A stretch of 17,444 nucleotides of DNA, taken from the NCBI GenBank assembly GCA_018695085.1, contig JABHOU010000253.1, positions 1-17,444 on the forward strand, read 5' to 3'. The DNA is from Opitutia bacterium. Lineage in GTDB: Bacteria > Verrucomicrobiota > Verrucomicrobiia > Opitutales > Seribacteraceae. Below, piece by piece: positions 1 through 7,640 of the stretch; the first letter of the stretch is position 1, and each line of letters opens with the position of its first letter. The translations under genes and the position numbers were made by a program. Under the pieces are notes generated by a model, which was not told the DNA's origin, made no database searches, and saw nothing but the letters and a program-made list of their open reading frames with translations.

Positions 1-407
1 ACGATCGAGCCCCAGTCCAAGTCGAGCTTCACGTTGGACTTGCTAGGCTCTTCCGCCAAATCGGACACTTTTCTGCCGGCGGCATCGAAGGGTTCCTGGG
101 AAAACTCGCGGATCATCAACTTCGTTTGCGACTCCAAGGTCATTACCGTGCCGTTGGATAGCAATAGAACGATCTTCCCGCCGACGCCGGCTTGGGCTAC
201 GGAACCCTCGCCCAACGCAGTTCCTACAGCCGTCTTGCTGGCAGGCAGGGGGTTTCCTTGAAGATCGAGGAAGCGAGTGGGGCCATCCTTCGAAACGATA
301 ATAACCGCACCCTTCCCCGTTCCATCTGCGGGAACTTGCCCTGAAAGGGAAAGCAACGAAAAGGCGAGTCCGAACGCAAGAAGAGAGGCTGTGAAAAAGA
401 TTTTCAT
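1..407 (-). CDS. Secreted FecR-domain protein, 3' end cut by window edge
   Basis: Partial gene: 135 codons are visible from ATG 407-405, and the frame stays open to base 1. Residues 1-23 look like a Sec signal peptide (MKIFFTASLLAFGLAFSLLS core, cleavage probably near LSG-Q). Residues 60-135 resemble a FecR domain: a G-x-V start, a beta-rich KIVLLLSNGTVMTLESQTKL stretch (about 78-97), then DLDWGSI. The start is supported by GGAG at 413-416, 5 nt upstream, and by the ATGA overlap with the stop of the preceding gene. FecR domains in TonB regulation are periplasmic signal receivers. In Verrucomicrobiota and Planctomycetes, secreted FecR-domain proteins without a sigma factor are common and of unknown role (recalled). 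No sigma factor or TonB receptor is visible here. The exact function is unknown, and the C-terminal part is not in the window. Codon usage is GC-leaning, like the end of its neighbour. Confidence 0.75.
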   Translation of the reverse strand, partial: MKIFFTASLLAFGLAFSLLSLSGQVPADGTGKGAVIIVSKDGPTRFLDLQGNPLPASKTAVGTALGEGSVAQAGVGGKIVLLLSNGTVMTLESQTKLMIREFSQEPFDAAGRKVSDLAEEPSKSNVKLDLDWGSI

Positions 408-3400
408 TGTTGCTCCGCTCCTTCCGCCACGTCCAGCCAAGTGGAATCGGAGAACCGATAGATAAACAATCGATTCTCAGTGTCGCCCAAAAGAAAGCCC
501 CAGCCATTCTCGGCATTCAGAAACAGGTATGGATAAATCCCTTCTCCCGTCCAGACCCAACCTAGGTTTTCCTGCCAAAGCCAAACCCCGCCAGCGCCTT
601 CGTCGATGGCGAACAACCAGCCGAGCTTCTCGTGCCGCAGCCAGCCATTCGAGGAAAGAAAGAAACTGCCGAACCACGGGCTAGTCCACCAGTCGGCGGC
701 GTCCGGGGAAGCCACTGCTCCCGCCCAAGATGGTCCGCTCGCCTGCTCAACCGACGTAAAGCGCTCTTGGGCGCCGTACCCGGTGCCCTCGACGTTGGTG
801 GCGTAGGCCTTGTAATAGTAAGTCTTACCCGCAATAAGTTTGGTGGCGGCGACAGAAAAGGAAGTTCCATCCGAGGTAGCGGAAAGATTGGAGACGGCGG
901 GATTGCCAAGTTTCAAATCGGGCGTGGTCCCTAAAAGAAAGCCATGGCCGACAATGCCTCCGGAATGACCTAAGTCGGCCACTATTCCTCGCAAGGTGGG
1001 AACCCTGGCTTCCACGCCGTCGACAGGCTGGGTGTCGACTATGGGCTCGAAAGCATCGACCACCGAAATCGTGAAGGTTTCTTCGGCCTCGCCACCGAAC
1101 TGATCCGTGGCTCGCACACGAATGGAAAAGGAAACTTGGGATTCGTAATCGAAGGACACACCGCTGAGAAGCCTTCCCGCCTCATCGATCGAGAAGTTTG
1201 CGTTCCCCTCCGAGCCGGAACCCTCGACCAAAGCGAAGGAATGACTTTTGGAGACGTTCGAATCCGGATTCACGGGTACGGAAAAAGAACCGATCGCGGT
1301 CGCGGAAGAAAGCCCCTCCTCCAAAGATAGGCCTGAAAGCTCCACCCCGAGAGGGCTCAGGTTGAACACCGTCACCGAGCGGGTTACTTGATCGGCGGAA
1401 TTGCCAGCGACGTCAGTGTGAGAATACTTCAGGAGATAGACGCCAGTAAGGTTGGCGTCCACCGAGCCGGAGACGGATGCGGATCCATTACCGTCCAAGG
1501 CATCCGTCCAAACGGCTCCGAGTTCCACGTAAGGAGCCCCGGCCTCGTGCGAGGCATTCGATTCACCGTTCAAGGTGATCACCGGGGAGGTCGTGTCCTG
1601 CACGGTCACAGTGCGGGTCACTTGAGCAGCGACGTTGCCGGCGGCATCGCTCTTGGAATAGGTCAAGAAATAGACGCCAGGGACGTTCACGTTCACGGAG
1701 CCGTTTGCCGAAACGGAGCCGTTTCCGTCCAAGGTGTCTGTCCAAGTGGCGCCCGCGTCCGAATAGGCATTAGCAGCCTCATGTGTAACGGCGGATGATC
1801 CGAACAGGGTGATCACGGGAATCGTAGTGTCCTCCACCGTTATCGTACGGGCAACTTGGGTGGCGACGTTGCCCGCGACGTCGCTCTTGGAATAGGTCAG
1901 AGTGTAGACGCCGGGGACGCTGACGTTCACCGAACTATTTGCCGAAGCGGAGCCACTGCCGTCGAGGGTATCCGCCCAAGTAGCACCTGCATCCGAATAG
2001 GCCGTGGCCGCCTCGTGCGACACGGAGGATGAGCCAGTCAAAGTGATCACGGGAATCGTAGTGTCCTGAACGGTCACTGTACGGGTCACTTGGGTGGCGG
2101 CGTTGCCCGCGACGTCGCTCTTGGAATAGGTCAGAGTGTAGACACCAGGGACGCTGACGTTCACCGAACCGGAGAGGACGGCCGTCCCGTTGCCGTCCAC
2201 GCCGTCCGTCCAAGTGGCTCCCGCATCCGAATATGCGACGGATGCCTCGTGGGTCACGGTGGCGTTACCGAGCAGGGTGATCACGGGGGCGGTGTCGTCG
2301 AGATCGGTCACGGAAATCGTGAAGGCCTCCTCGTAGGTGGCGTTGTGCTCGTCGGCCACGGAAACCCGAACCGCATAGGAGACCTTGGTCTCGTAATCGA
2401 AGACCGCAGCCGTCTTCAATGTACCGTTCGCCTCTAGGGTGAGGGAGGCGTTGTCGGTCGAGCCGTTGCCGTCGATCAGCGAGTAGGAATAGACGCTCGA
2501 ACCGTTGTCGTTGGGATCGGTCGCGGAAAAGACTCCCACCGTGACGCCTACCGAACTGTTCTCGGCGACCGATGAACTCGACAGGGAAAGGTCAGTCGGG
2601 GCAAGGTTCGTGGACTCGAGAAAAGTAATGACTACCAAGCCGTGACCAGTATTGTAACCGGCAACATTCAACTGACTGGAACCGGAATTGTAGGAACCGC
2701 CACCAATCCCTCCTCGATTGTAACCACTGCCTTCCACTCCACTATTTCCATAGTCTCCACCTTTATAACCGCCACCTCCTCCGCCAGGGTTTCCTCCACC
2801 CGAGCCACCCCCACCAAAACCTCCATCAGCTTGCCCATTAGAACTTTCCATACCTCCAACAGCTCCATTTGCATATGACCTAGCATAATTACTAGATCCG
2901 GTAGATGGAGCTGAACCATCAGCAGTAAACCCGGCACCACCGCTTCCACCATTTGTAGTTCCAGTAGACAAACCTCCGGTAGTTTGTGTTGCTAGAGATC
3001 CTCCATTCCCCCCACCGGCGGTCACCACACCGCTAGAAGCAGAACTTCCGCCACCACCACCAGAAACAACCAGAGGTGTAATATTTGACTCAACAACGAA
3101 TGTTCCTCCTCCTCCTCCCGAGGCGTGCCAATTCCCATTACCATTACCTTTTGTGCCCTGTTGTCCAACCGCAATAGAAATCAAATCTCCCGCAGTTAAA
3201 TTGAAAGTTCCCTTGCCGTAACCTCCCAAACCTATATCCCAACCTTCGCTAGCTCCCCAAGCTTCAATAGTGAAAATTGCTGATTCCGGCACGGTCCATT
3301 CTTGGATGCCTTGGGTGTTGATGGTTACGTTGCCTTCGAGAGTGGTGCCGACGTAGGCGGCGTTGACTTGGGATTGGGTAGGGCCTGTCCGACCGGTGAC

Positions 3401-4882
3401 TCCCGCGTTGGTGAAGGTCCAGTAGGTGTCGTTGGCGTCGGTCACGTTGACGGTTACGTCTTGGGCGTCGGTCAAGTTGCCGTCGGAGACGATCACGGTG
3501 ACGAGGTAGGCGTTGTCGCCGTTCGAGTCGTGGGGGTACTCGTAGTCGGGATGAGCGATGAATTGTAGGGCGTTGGTGGTGGCGTTGATCTCGAAGAGGG
3601 CGGAATCGGTGCCGCCCGATATGGAGTAAGTCAGTGACTGGTTGTCGTCATCGGTGGCGGTGAGGGTGACCACGGAGAGAACGTTCTCGGGGTGCGACAC
3701 GGCGGCCGTGGTGTTGCCGTCGAGCGAAGTAAAGACGGGAATGGAACCGAGAAAACCCGACCCCGCCAGGCTGGCCACGCCCGAGGACACCACCTGCACG
3801 GGCGACGTTCGTTGCGTCGTGGTACCATCGCCCAGTTGGCCATAGTTGTTGAACCCCGTCGCCCAGAGCGAACCGTCGCTCTTGAGGAACGTCGTGTGGT
3901 AAAACCCTGCGGAAACCGAGACCACGCCCGAGGAGACCACCTGTTCCGGCGTGCTGCGGTTTGAAGTGTGTCCTAGACCCAGTTCGCCATGACCATTGTA
4001 CCCCGTAGCCCAGAGCGAACCATCGCTCTTAACGAAGCTCGAATGGTGATACCCCCTAGCAGCAGACGCTACTCCGGAAGAGACCATCTGCACGGGTGTG
4101 TGGCGATCCGTAGTGGTTCCGTCGCCCAGTTCGCCGTGATTGTTATTGCCCATGCCCCAGAGCGAGCCGTCGCTCTTGAGGAATCGGGTGACGTAATAGC
4201 CCGCGGAAACCGATACCACGCCCGAGGAGATAATTTCAATGGGCGTGTTTCTTTGCGTGGTGGTACCATCCCCCAGTTCGCCGGCGGCGTTGTAACCCAT
4301 AACCCAGAGGGAACCGTCGCTCTTGATGAAGGTCGTGTGGTAAGTTCCTGCGGAAACCGAAACCACGCCCGAGGAAACCACCTGCACGGGCGTGCTGCGG
4401 TTTGAAGTGTCTCCAAGGCCTAGTTCGCCATGGTTGTTGTAACCAGTAACCCAGAGCGAACCGTCGCTTTTGATGAAGGTCGTCTGGTAATAGCTCGCGG
4501 AAACCGATACCACGTCCGAGGAAACAACCTGCACGGGCGTGTGGCGTTCCGTCGTTGTACCGTCACCCAGTTGACCAGAGCCATTATGCCCCGTAGCCCA
4601 GAGGGAGCCGTCGCTCTTAATGAACATCGTATGATCGCTTCCCGTAGCAACGGACACCACGCCGGAAGAGACGATTTCAACGGGGGTGGTACGATTCGTC
4701 GTGGTACCGTCGCCCAATTCGCCGTTGTTGTTTACGCCCATGCCCCAAAGGGAGCCATCACTCTTGATGAAGGCGGTATGGTGCCCGTGGTTCCCGTGGA
4801 GGGAAACGGCCCCAGCAACAAGGAAAAGGGTCAAGCCTGCGGCAAGTCTGGACGGGTTAAACAAAAATGATAAGGAACGCAT
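404..4882 (-). CDS. Large secreted RCC1 / cadherin / Gly-rich / DUF5011 surface protein
   Basis: 1492 residues. Domains by residue: 1-30 signal peptide (NPSRLAAGLTLFLVAGAVSL core). 32-374: seven RCC1-type blades of exactly 49 residues, each with a F[ILV]KSDGSLW strand and usually GELGDGTTT, enough for a closed seven-bladed propeller. About 380-485: cadherin-like (ATDDD, DANDT). About 525-755: glycine-rich domain opening QEWTVPESAIFTIEAWGAS, like the Gly_rich family found in ALK-type and bacterial surface proteins. About 760-862: cadherin-like. 865-1176: four 78-residue DUF5011-like Ig repeats (PVITL...HEA...GVY.LTYS..D.AGN). About 1177-1278: cadherin-like. About 1281-1378: FN3-like. 1385-1485: Trp-rich module (PWFGSFF, GWLRHEKLGWLF, WLWQENLGWVW). 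It is probably exported and adhesive or matrix-forming; no enzyme motif is seen. ATG 4882 has no clear Shine-Dalgarno site (CTCTCCC precedes it). The stop overlaps the FecR-domain start. The gene follows ftsZ but is not a dcw gene. Confidence 0.85.
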   Translation of the reverse strand: MRSLSFLFNPSRLAAGLTLFLVAGAVSLHGNHGHHTAFIKSDGSLWGMGVNNNGELGDGTTTNRTTPVEIVSSGVVSVATGSDHTMFIKSDGSLWATGHNGSGQLGDGTTTERHTPVQVVSSDVVSVSASYYQTTFIKSDGSLWVTGYNNHGELGLGDTSNRSTPVQVVSSGVVSVSAGTYHTTFIKSDGSLWVMGYNAAGELGDGTTTQRNTPIEIISSGVVSVSAGYYVTRFLKSDGSLWGMGNNNHGELGDGTTTDRHTPVQMVSSGVASAARGYHHSSFVKSDGSLWATGYNGHGELGLGHTSNRSTPEQVVSSGVVSVSAGFYHTTFLKSDGSLWATGFNNYGQLGDGTTTQRTSPVQVVSSGVASLAGSGFLGSIPVFTSLDGNTTAAVSHPENVLSVVTLTATDDDNQSLTYSISGGTDSALFEINATTNALQFIAHPDYEYPHDSNGDNAYLVTVIVSDGNLTDAQDVTVNVTDANDTYWTFTNAGVTGRTGPTQSQVNAAYVGTTLEGNVTINTQGIQEWTVPESAIFTIEAWGASEGWDIGLGGYGKGTFNLTAGDLISIAVGQQGTKGNGNGNWHASGGGGGTFVVESNITPLVVSGGGGGSSASSGVVTAGGGNGGSLATQTTGGLSTGTTNGGSGGAGFTADGSAPSTGSSNYARSYANGAVGGMESSNGQADGGFGGGGSGGGNPGGGGGGYKGGDYGNSGVEGSGYNRGGIGGGSYNSGSSQLNVAGYNTGHGLVVITFLESTNLAPTDLSLSSSSVAENSSVGVTVGVFSATDPNDNGSSVYSYSLIDGNGSTDNASLTLEANGTLKTAAVFDYETKVSYAVRVSVADEHNATYEEAFTISVTDLDDTAPVITLLGNATVTHEASVAYSDAGATWTDGVDGNGTAVLSGSVNVSVPGVYTLTYSKSDVAGNAATQVTRTVTVQDTTIPVITLTGSSSVSHEAATAYSDAGATWADTLDGSGSASANSSVNVSVPGVYTLTYSKSDVAGNVATQVARTITVEDTTIPVITLFGSSAVTHEAANAYSDAGATWTDTLDGNGSVSANGSVNVNVPGVYFLTYSKSDAAGNVAAQVTRTVTVQDTTSPVITLNGESNASHEAGAPYVELGAVWTDALDGNGSASVSGSVDANLTGVYLLKYSHTDVAGNSADQVTRSVTVFNLSPLGVELSGLSLEEGLSSATAIGSFSVPVNPDSNVSKSHSFALVEGSGSEGNANFSIDEAGRLLSGVSFDYESQVSFSIRVRATDQFGGEAEETFTISVVDAFEPIVDTQPVDGVEARVPTLRGIVADLGHSGGIVGHGFLLGTTPDLKLGNPAVSNLSATSDGTSFSVAATKLIAGKTYYYKAYATNVEGTGYGAQERFTSVEQASGPSWAGAVASPDAADWWTSPWFGSFFLSSNGWLRHEKLGWLFAIDEGAGGVWLWQENLGWVWTGEGIYPYLFLNAENGWGFLLGDTENRLFIYRFSDSTWLDVAEGAEQQ
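413..416 (-). promoter_or_regulatory. Ribosome binding site of the FecR-domain gene
   Basis: On the minus strand, GGAG sits 5 nt before ATG 407, inside the last codons of the upstream gene. With the ATGA stop/start overlap it suggests translational coupling of the two proteins. It is one of only two clear Shine-Dalgarno sites in the window, the other being upstream of the LysM gene. Confidence 0.55.
1355..2290 (-). repeat. Four tandem 234-bp units encoding DUF5011-like Ig domains
   Basis: Units start at residues 865, 943, 1021 and 1099, all exactly 78 residues apart. The first three share long identical stretches such as AYSDAGATW and YSKSD.AGN. The fourth has diverged (PYVELGAVW, YSHTDVAGN, ends FNLS). 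This gradient fits recent duplication of units 1-3 next to an older terminal copy. Such domains usually act as stalks in bacterial surface proteins. Confidence 0.8.
3761..4789 (-). repeat. Seven tandem 147-bp units encoding RCC1-type blades
   Basis: The F[ILV]KSDGSLW motif starts at residues 38, 87, 136, 185, 234, 283 and 332, always 49 residues (147 bp) apart, with no indel. Blades 1/4, 2/5 and 3/6 share diagnostic variants: P[VI]EI[VI]SS; [ED]RHTPVQ; LGLGxTSNRSTP. This points to duplication of a three-blade, 441-bp block plus one extra blade. The DNA is highly similar between units, so the array could change length by recombination and is easily mis-assembled from short reads. Confidence 0.85.
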
Positions 4883-5057
4883 GGGAGAGGAATTAACCTA
4901 ATGTAATGATATGACTTAAATAATCAAATACTTTCCCTGCCATGGCGACAAGTCAATTATAGCTATTCAACAGAGGCATAAAGCACAAGCGGGCATTGGC
5001 GAAAAGGCCCGATGCAAATGAAACGGGGATAGTTCGAAAGCAGTCCCTCGGATCGGA
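4883..5057 (-). promoter_or_regulatory. Intergenic gap with possible promoter for the large surface-protein gene
   Basis: This is the largest gap in the window (175 bp), between the ftsZ stop and the large surface-protein gene. On the minus strand a perfect TATAAT lies at 4956-4961, with only a poor -35 match 16-18 bp upstream. A TTGACT (4951-4956) overlaps it but has no good -10 after it. If TATAAT is used, the 5' leader would be about 65 nt. Two short hairpins (stem bases 4990-4994/5007-5011 and 5042-5046/5055-5059) follow ftsZ, but neither has a real U-tract. The layout suggests separate transcription of the surface-protein pair; this is inference. Confidence 0.3.
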
Positions 5058-6350
5058 CTAGACGTCGATCTTTATACCTTTTCGAAGGTAGGTGGGGACG
5101 TCGAGGTCTTCGCCGTCGTACAGGTTCCGCTTTCCTTGGTCGCCGAAGATTCCGCGCTGGTTCTCGGTCTGCATGAAGTCGAAGAATTCTTGATCGTCGG
5201 GAGCCTTGGCCGCGGCCTTTTCCCTCTTGGCCTTTTTCTTGGCGGCGGCGGTTTCACGCTTGAGCTTGGATGCGTGGGAGCGGGAAACGGGCTTGGCCTT
5301 CTTGGCCTTGGGAGATGTGGTGAGGACGGGATCGGCGGCGGGGGCAACGTCGGCGGCGGGTATGCCGGCCTCGAGGTCGGTGGCGCCGAGCACGCAGATT
5401 TCCACGCGATCTCCCATGTTCTCGTCGACGTGAGCGCCGAACACGACGTGCTCGCCCGCCCTGAATTCCTCGCGTATGCTGCCGGCCACTTGCTGAAGGG
5501 CAGTCATGTTCATATCGGGACCGCCGTTGACGGTGATGAGAAGAACGTCGGCGGCGCGTGAGACGTCGGGCAAATGCAGCATGGGGCAAAGCAAGAGATC
5601 TCGCAGGGCATGCCTGATGGCGTCCGCGCCCTTCCCTTCTCCAAAACCGAAGAGGGTGCGACCGGAACGGAGGTTGAAGGCCTTGCGGAGGTGGGCGAAG
5701 TCGACGTCGATCATGCCCTTGCGAAAAACGAGCGAGCAAATGGCCGAAATGCCACGACTCACGTTCATGCCCGCCTGAGCGAAGCATTCGAGAGCAGTGG
5801 CGTCGGCTCCCCCAATCTGAATGAGGGAATCGTTGGGAAGAGGAATTACGGCGTTGGCGAACTTTCGAAGCTCTGCAAGGGCGTCATCCGCCATTTGGTG
5901 GCGCTGCTTCTCCCAGCTGAAGGGCAAGGGGGTGAAGGCGAACACGAGGGCGCCTGACTCGCGAGCGAGCTTGGCGATGGCGGGAGCGGCTCCACCACCG
6001 GTTCCGCCGCCAAGACCGGCGAGAAGAAAGACAAGATCCACGCCGTCGAGATTCTTGCGAATGAGGTCGCGTTCCTCGTCGACGGCTTTGCGACCGATGG
6101 AAATTTCGCCACCCGTTCCCATGCCACGAGTAAGGCGTCGGCCAATGGGAATTTTTTCGGCGGCAATGCAGTCGGAGAGGACGTCGGCGTCGACGTCGAT
6201 CGCAATTGATCGTACGGCATCAAACCCATCGAGGCAAAGGCCATCCACCAAGCTAACCCCTGCCCCACCTATACCGAATACCTTGGCTCGCACGGAGGAG
6301 CTGGAATCGGATTGAAAGGAACCTGAGGTGAACATGGTTTGCTGTGACAT
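5058..6350 (-). CDS. ftsZ: Cell division protein FtsZ (divergent)
   Basis: 430 residues. Tubulin-like GTPase that polymerises at mid-cell and scaffolds the divisome. Visible motifs: T1 loop GIGGAG (26-31), where FtsZ usually has GGGGN; GMGTGG (76-81) in the T3 region; tubulin signature GGGTGGG (114-120). The T7 synergy loop reads GMIDVDFAH (212-220): E. coli N207, D209 and D212 correspond to D215, D217 and H220, so the second catalytic Asp is missing. The linker (about 330-390) holds a Lys/Ala-rich stretch (346-384). The C-terminal peptide LDVPTYLRK (416-424) matches the conserved FtsA-binding tail. ATG 6350 has no Shine-Dalgarno site; the context is CACGCCC. It lies 84 nt after ftsA. The call is firm, but the enzyme may hydrolyse GTP slowly. 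A second ATG at codon 6 is a possible alternative start. Confidence 0.96.
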   Translation of the reverse strand: MSQQTMFTSGSFQSDSSSSVRAKVFGIGGAGVSLVDGLCLDGFDAVRSIAIDVDADVLSDCIAAEKIPIGRRLTRGMGTGGEISIGRKAVDEERDLIRKNLDGVDLVFLLAGLGGGTGGGAAPAIAKLARESGALVFAFTPLPFSWEKQRHQMADDALAELRKFANAVIPLPNDSLIQIGGADATALECFAQAGMNVSRGISAICSLVFRKGMIDVDFAHLRKAFNLRSGRTLFGFGEGKGADAIRHALRDLLLCPMLHLPDVSRAADVLLITVNGGPDMNMTALQQVAGSIREEFRAGEHVVFGAHVDENMGDRVEICVLGATDLEAGIPAADVAPAADPVLTTSPKAKKAKPVSRSHASKLKRETAAAKKKAKREKAAAKAPDDQEFFDFMQTENQRGIFGDQGKRNLYDGEDLDVPTYLRKGIKIDV

Positions 6351-6399
6351 GGGCGTGATGGGTAGTTGGTTTTATCTGTTTTTTCTTGTTTTCAAAGAG

Positions 6400-6425
6400 T
6401 CTGTTAAGATCGGATTTCTGTTAAG
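6400..6425. repeat. 9-bp direct repeat in the ftsA-ftsZ gap
   Basis: TCTGTTAAG occurs at 6400-6408 and 6417-6425 (CTTAACAGA on the coding strand), 17 bp start to start, within the 84-bp gap upstream of ftsZ. The rest of the gap is A-rich on the coding strand (GAAAACAAGAAAAAACAGAT). The repeat could be a dimeric regulator site or chance; no clear -35/-10 pair accompanies it. Confidence 0.35.
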
Positions 6426-6434
6426 GTGGTCTCG

Positions 6435-7640
6435 TCAATTCATTCCGACGAGGTGAACGAGTTTTTTAAGCAAGCCCTCCGAACCGTTGCTTTCCGAAGG
6501 AACGGCACTGTCCTTGAGACCGTAGTGAAGGAGACCAAGCACGGTGGCATTTCCGGGATGGGCGAGATCTCCCTCGATTCCGGAGGGGAAGGAGGCTTTT
6601 TCGGTGCGAAGCCCCAAGACGTTTTCCGCTACGCGATCAATTCCCGGAAGCAGGGATCCGCCACCGGTGAGCAAAACGCCCGAGGCGACCATATCGGGAT
6701 CCAGCAAAGAGCCGATTTCCTTGGCGATGATTTCGAAAAGCTCGACCACCCTCGCGTTTATTACTTGGCATATGGATTTCCGCGAAACAGTGCGGTCGCC
6801 GATCGTCTTGTTGCCAATGAGCCACACGTCCTCCTTGGCATCGGACTCGTCGACCATGGCCTTGCCGTGCTCGATCTTGATATCCTCGGCATAAGGCTCA
6901 AGGATGCGAAGACCCATGCTCAGGTCGCCGCTGATATGATCTCCACCCACGCAAACTACGCCCGTGGCCGCAATGTGACCGTGCCGATACAAAACATAGT
7001 CCGTGACTCCTGCCCCGACATCCACGACGAGTACGCCCGAATGCTGAAGGTCGGATCCCGCAACGATGGCCCCCGAGGCAATGGAAGAAACAAAAAGTTC
7101 CGTAATATCGAGGCGACCGTAACCGTGGACGATGTCGTAGCTTTCCTGAATGGCGTTGTTTTCACCTTCAATAGCCCAATACCCAATCTCTATGGATGAA
7201 CCACACATACCCACGGGGTCTTCGACGATGCGATCGTCGAGCACGACGGGAGAGCGCACGTGGTGCACGAAAGAGCGCCCCTCTTCGGGTTTCTTTCGCT
7301 TAGCCTCCTCGGATGCACGCTCGACATCAGAATATTCCACCCGATTGTCGGATGCGGCAGTGGAAGAACTTCCTCGAAGTTGAGTTCCTCTCAAGTGCGA
7401 GCCGGTTTGGGCCAAGTAAACTTCGTCGATCTTTGCCCCGGCTGCTGTCTCGGCTTCCTCGATCGCGGCATGGACGGCAGAAGCAGTCTTCCGGTAATCT
7501 ACGATTTCGCCTTTACGCACGCCCTCGTTCTTGACGCTTGCAGCAGCGACGACCTTGAGATCGCCGGAAGGAGAAAGTACGCCAACCATCGCCTTGGCCT
7601 TTTGGGTTCCAATTTCTACGGCTCCGAGAATCTTGCTCAT
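6435..7640 (-). CDS. ftsA: Cell division protein FtsA
   Basis: 401 residues, near the usual 400-420. Actin-like ATPase that tethers FtsZ polymers to the inner face of the cytoplasmic membrane and recruits later division proteins. Motifs in order: phosphate-1 loop AVEIGTQKAK (7-16; E. coli also has EIGT here), the FtsA-specific 1C region (about 80-165), phosphate-2 loop VVDVGAGVTDY (205-215), and adenosine loop GVLLTGGGSLLPG (321-333). The C-terminus GLLKKLVHLVGM (389-400) is a short amphipathic helix expected to insert in the membrane. ATG 7640 follows CGCCC, the same context as ftsZ, with no Shine-Dalgarno site. The ftsQ stop is 57 nt upstream and ftsZ follows, the classic ftsQ-ftsA-ftsZ order. 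Confidence 0.95.
   Translation of the reverse strand: MSKILGAVEIGTQKAKAMVGVLSPSGDLKVVAAASVKNEGVRKGEIVDYRKTASAVHAAIEEAETAAGAKIDEVYLAQTGSHLRGTQLRGSSSTAASDNRVEYSDVERASEEAKRKKPEEGRSFVHHVRSPVVLDDRIVEDPVGMCGSSIEIGYWAIEGENNAIQESYDIVHGYGRLDITELFVSSIASGAIVAGSDLQHSGVLVVDVGAGVTDYVLYRHGHIAATGVVCVGGDHISGDLSMGLRILEPYAEDIKIEHGKAMVDESDAKEDVWLIGNKTIGDRTVSRKSICQVINARVVELFEIIAKEIGSLLDPDMVASGVLLTGGGSLLPGIDRVAENVLGLRTEKASFPSGIEGDLAHPGNATVLGLLHYGLKDSAVPSESNGSEGLLKKLVHLVGMN

Noticed and set aside
3761..4789. Regularly spaced repeats that could suggest a CRISPR array
   Set aside because: The period is 147 bp with no unique spacers, and the units are in-frame coding repeats of one protein.
4990..5059. Two short inverted repeats after ftsZ (stems CGGGC/GCCCG and AGTCC/GGACT) as terminators
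   Set aside because: Stems are only 5 bp and neither is followed by a convincing U-tract; kept only as a remark on the gap.
6426..7199. 257-codon plus-strand open frame antisense to ftsA
   Set aside because: No ribosome site and no recognisable domain; it mirrors a conserved ftsA reading frame. All other plus-strand open frames are of the same kind.
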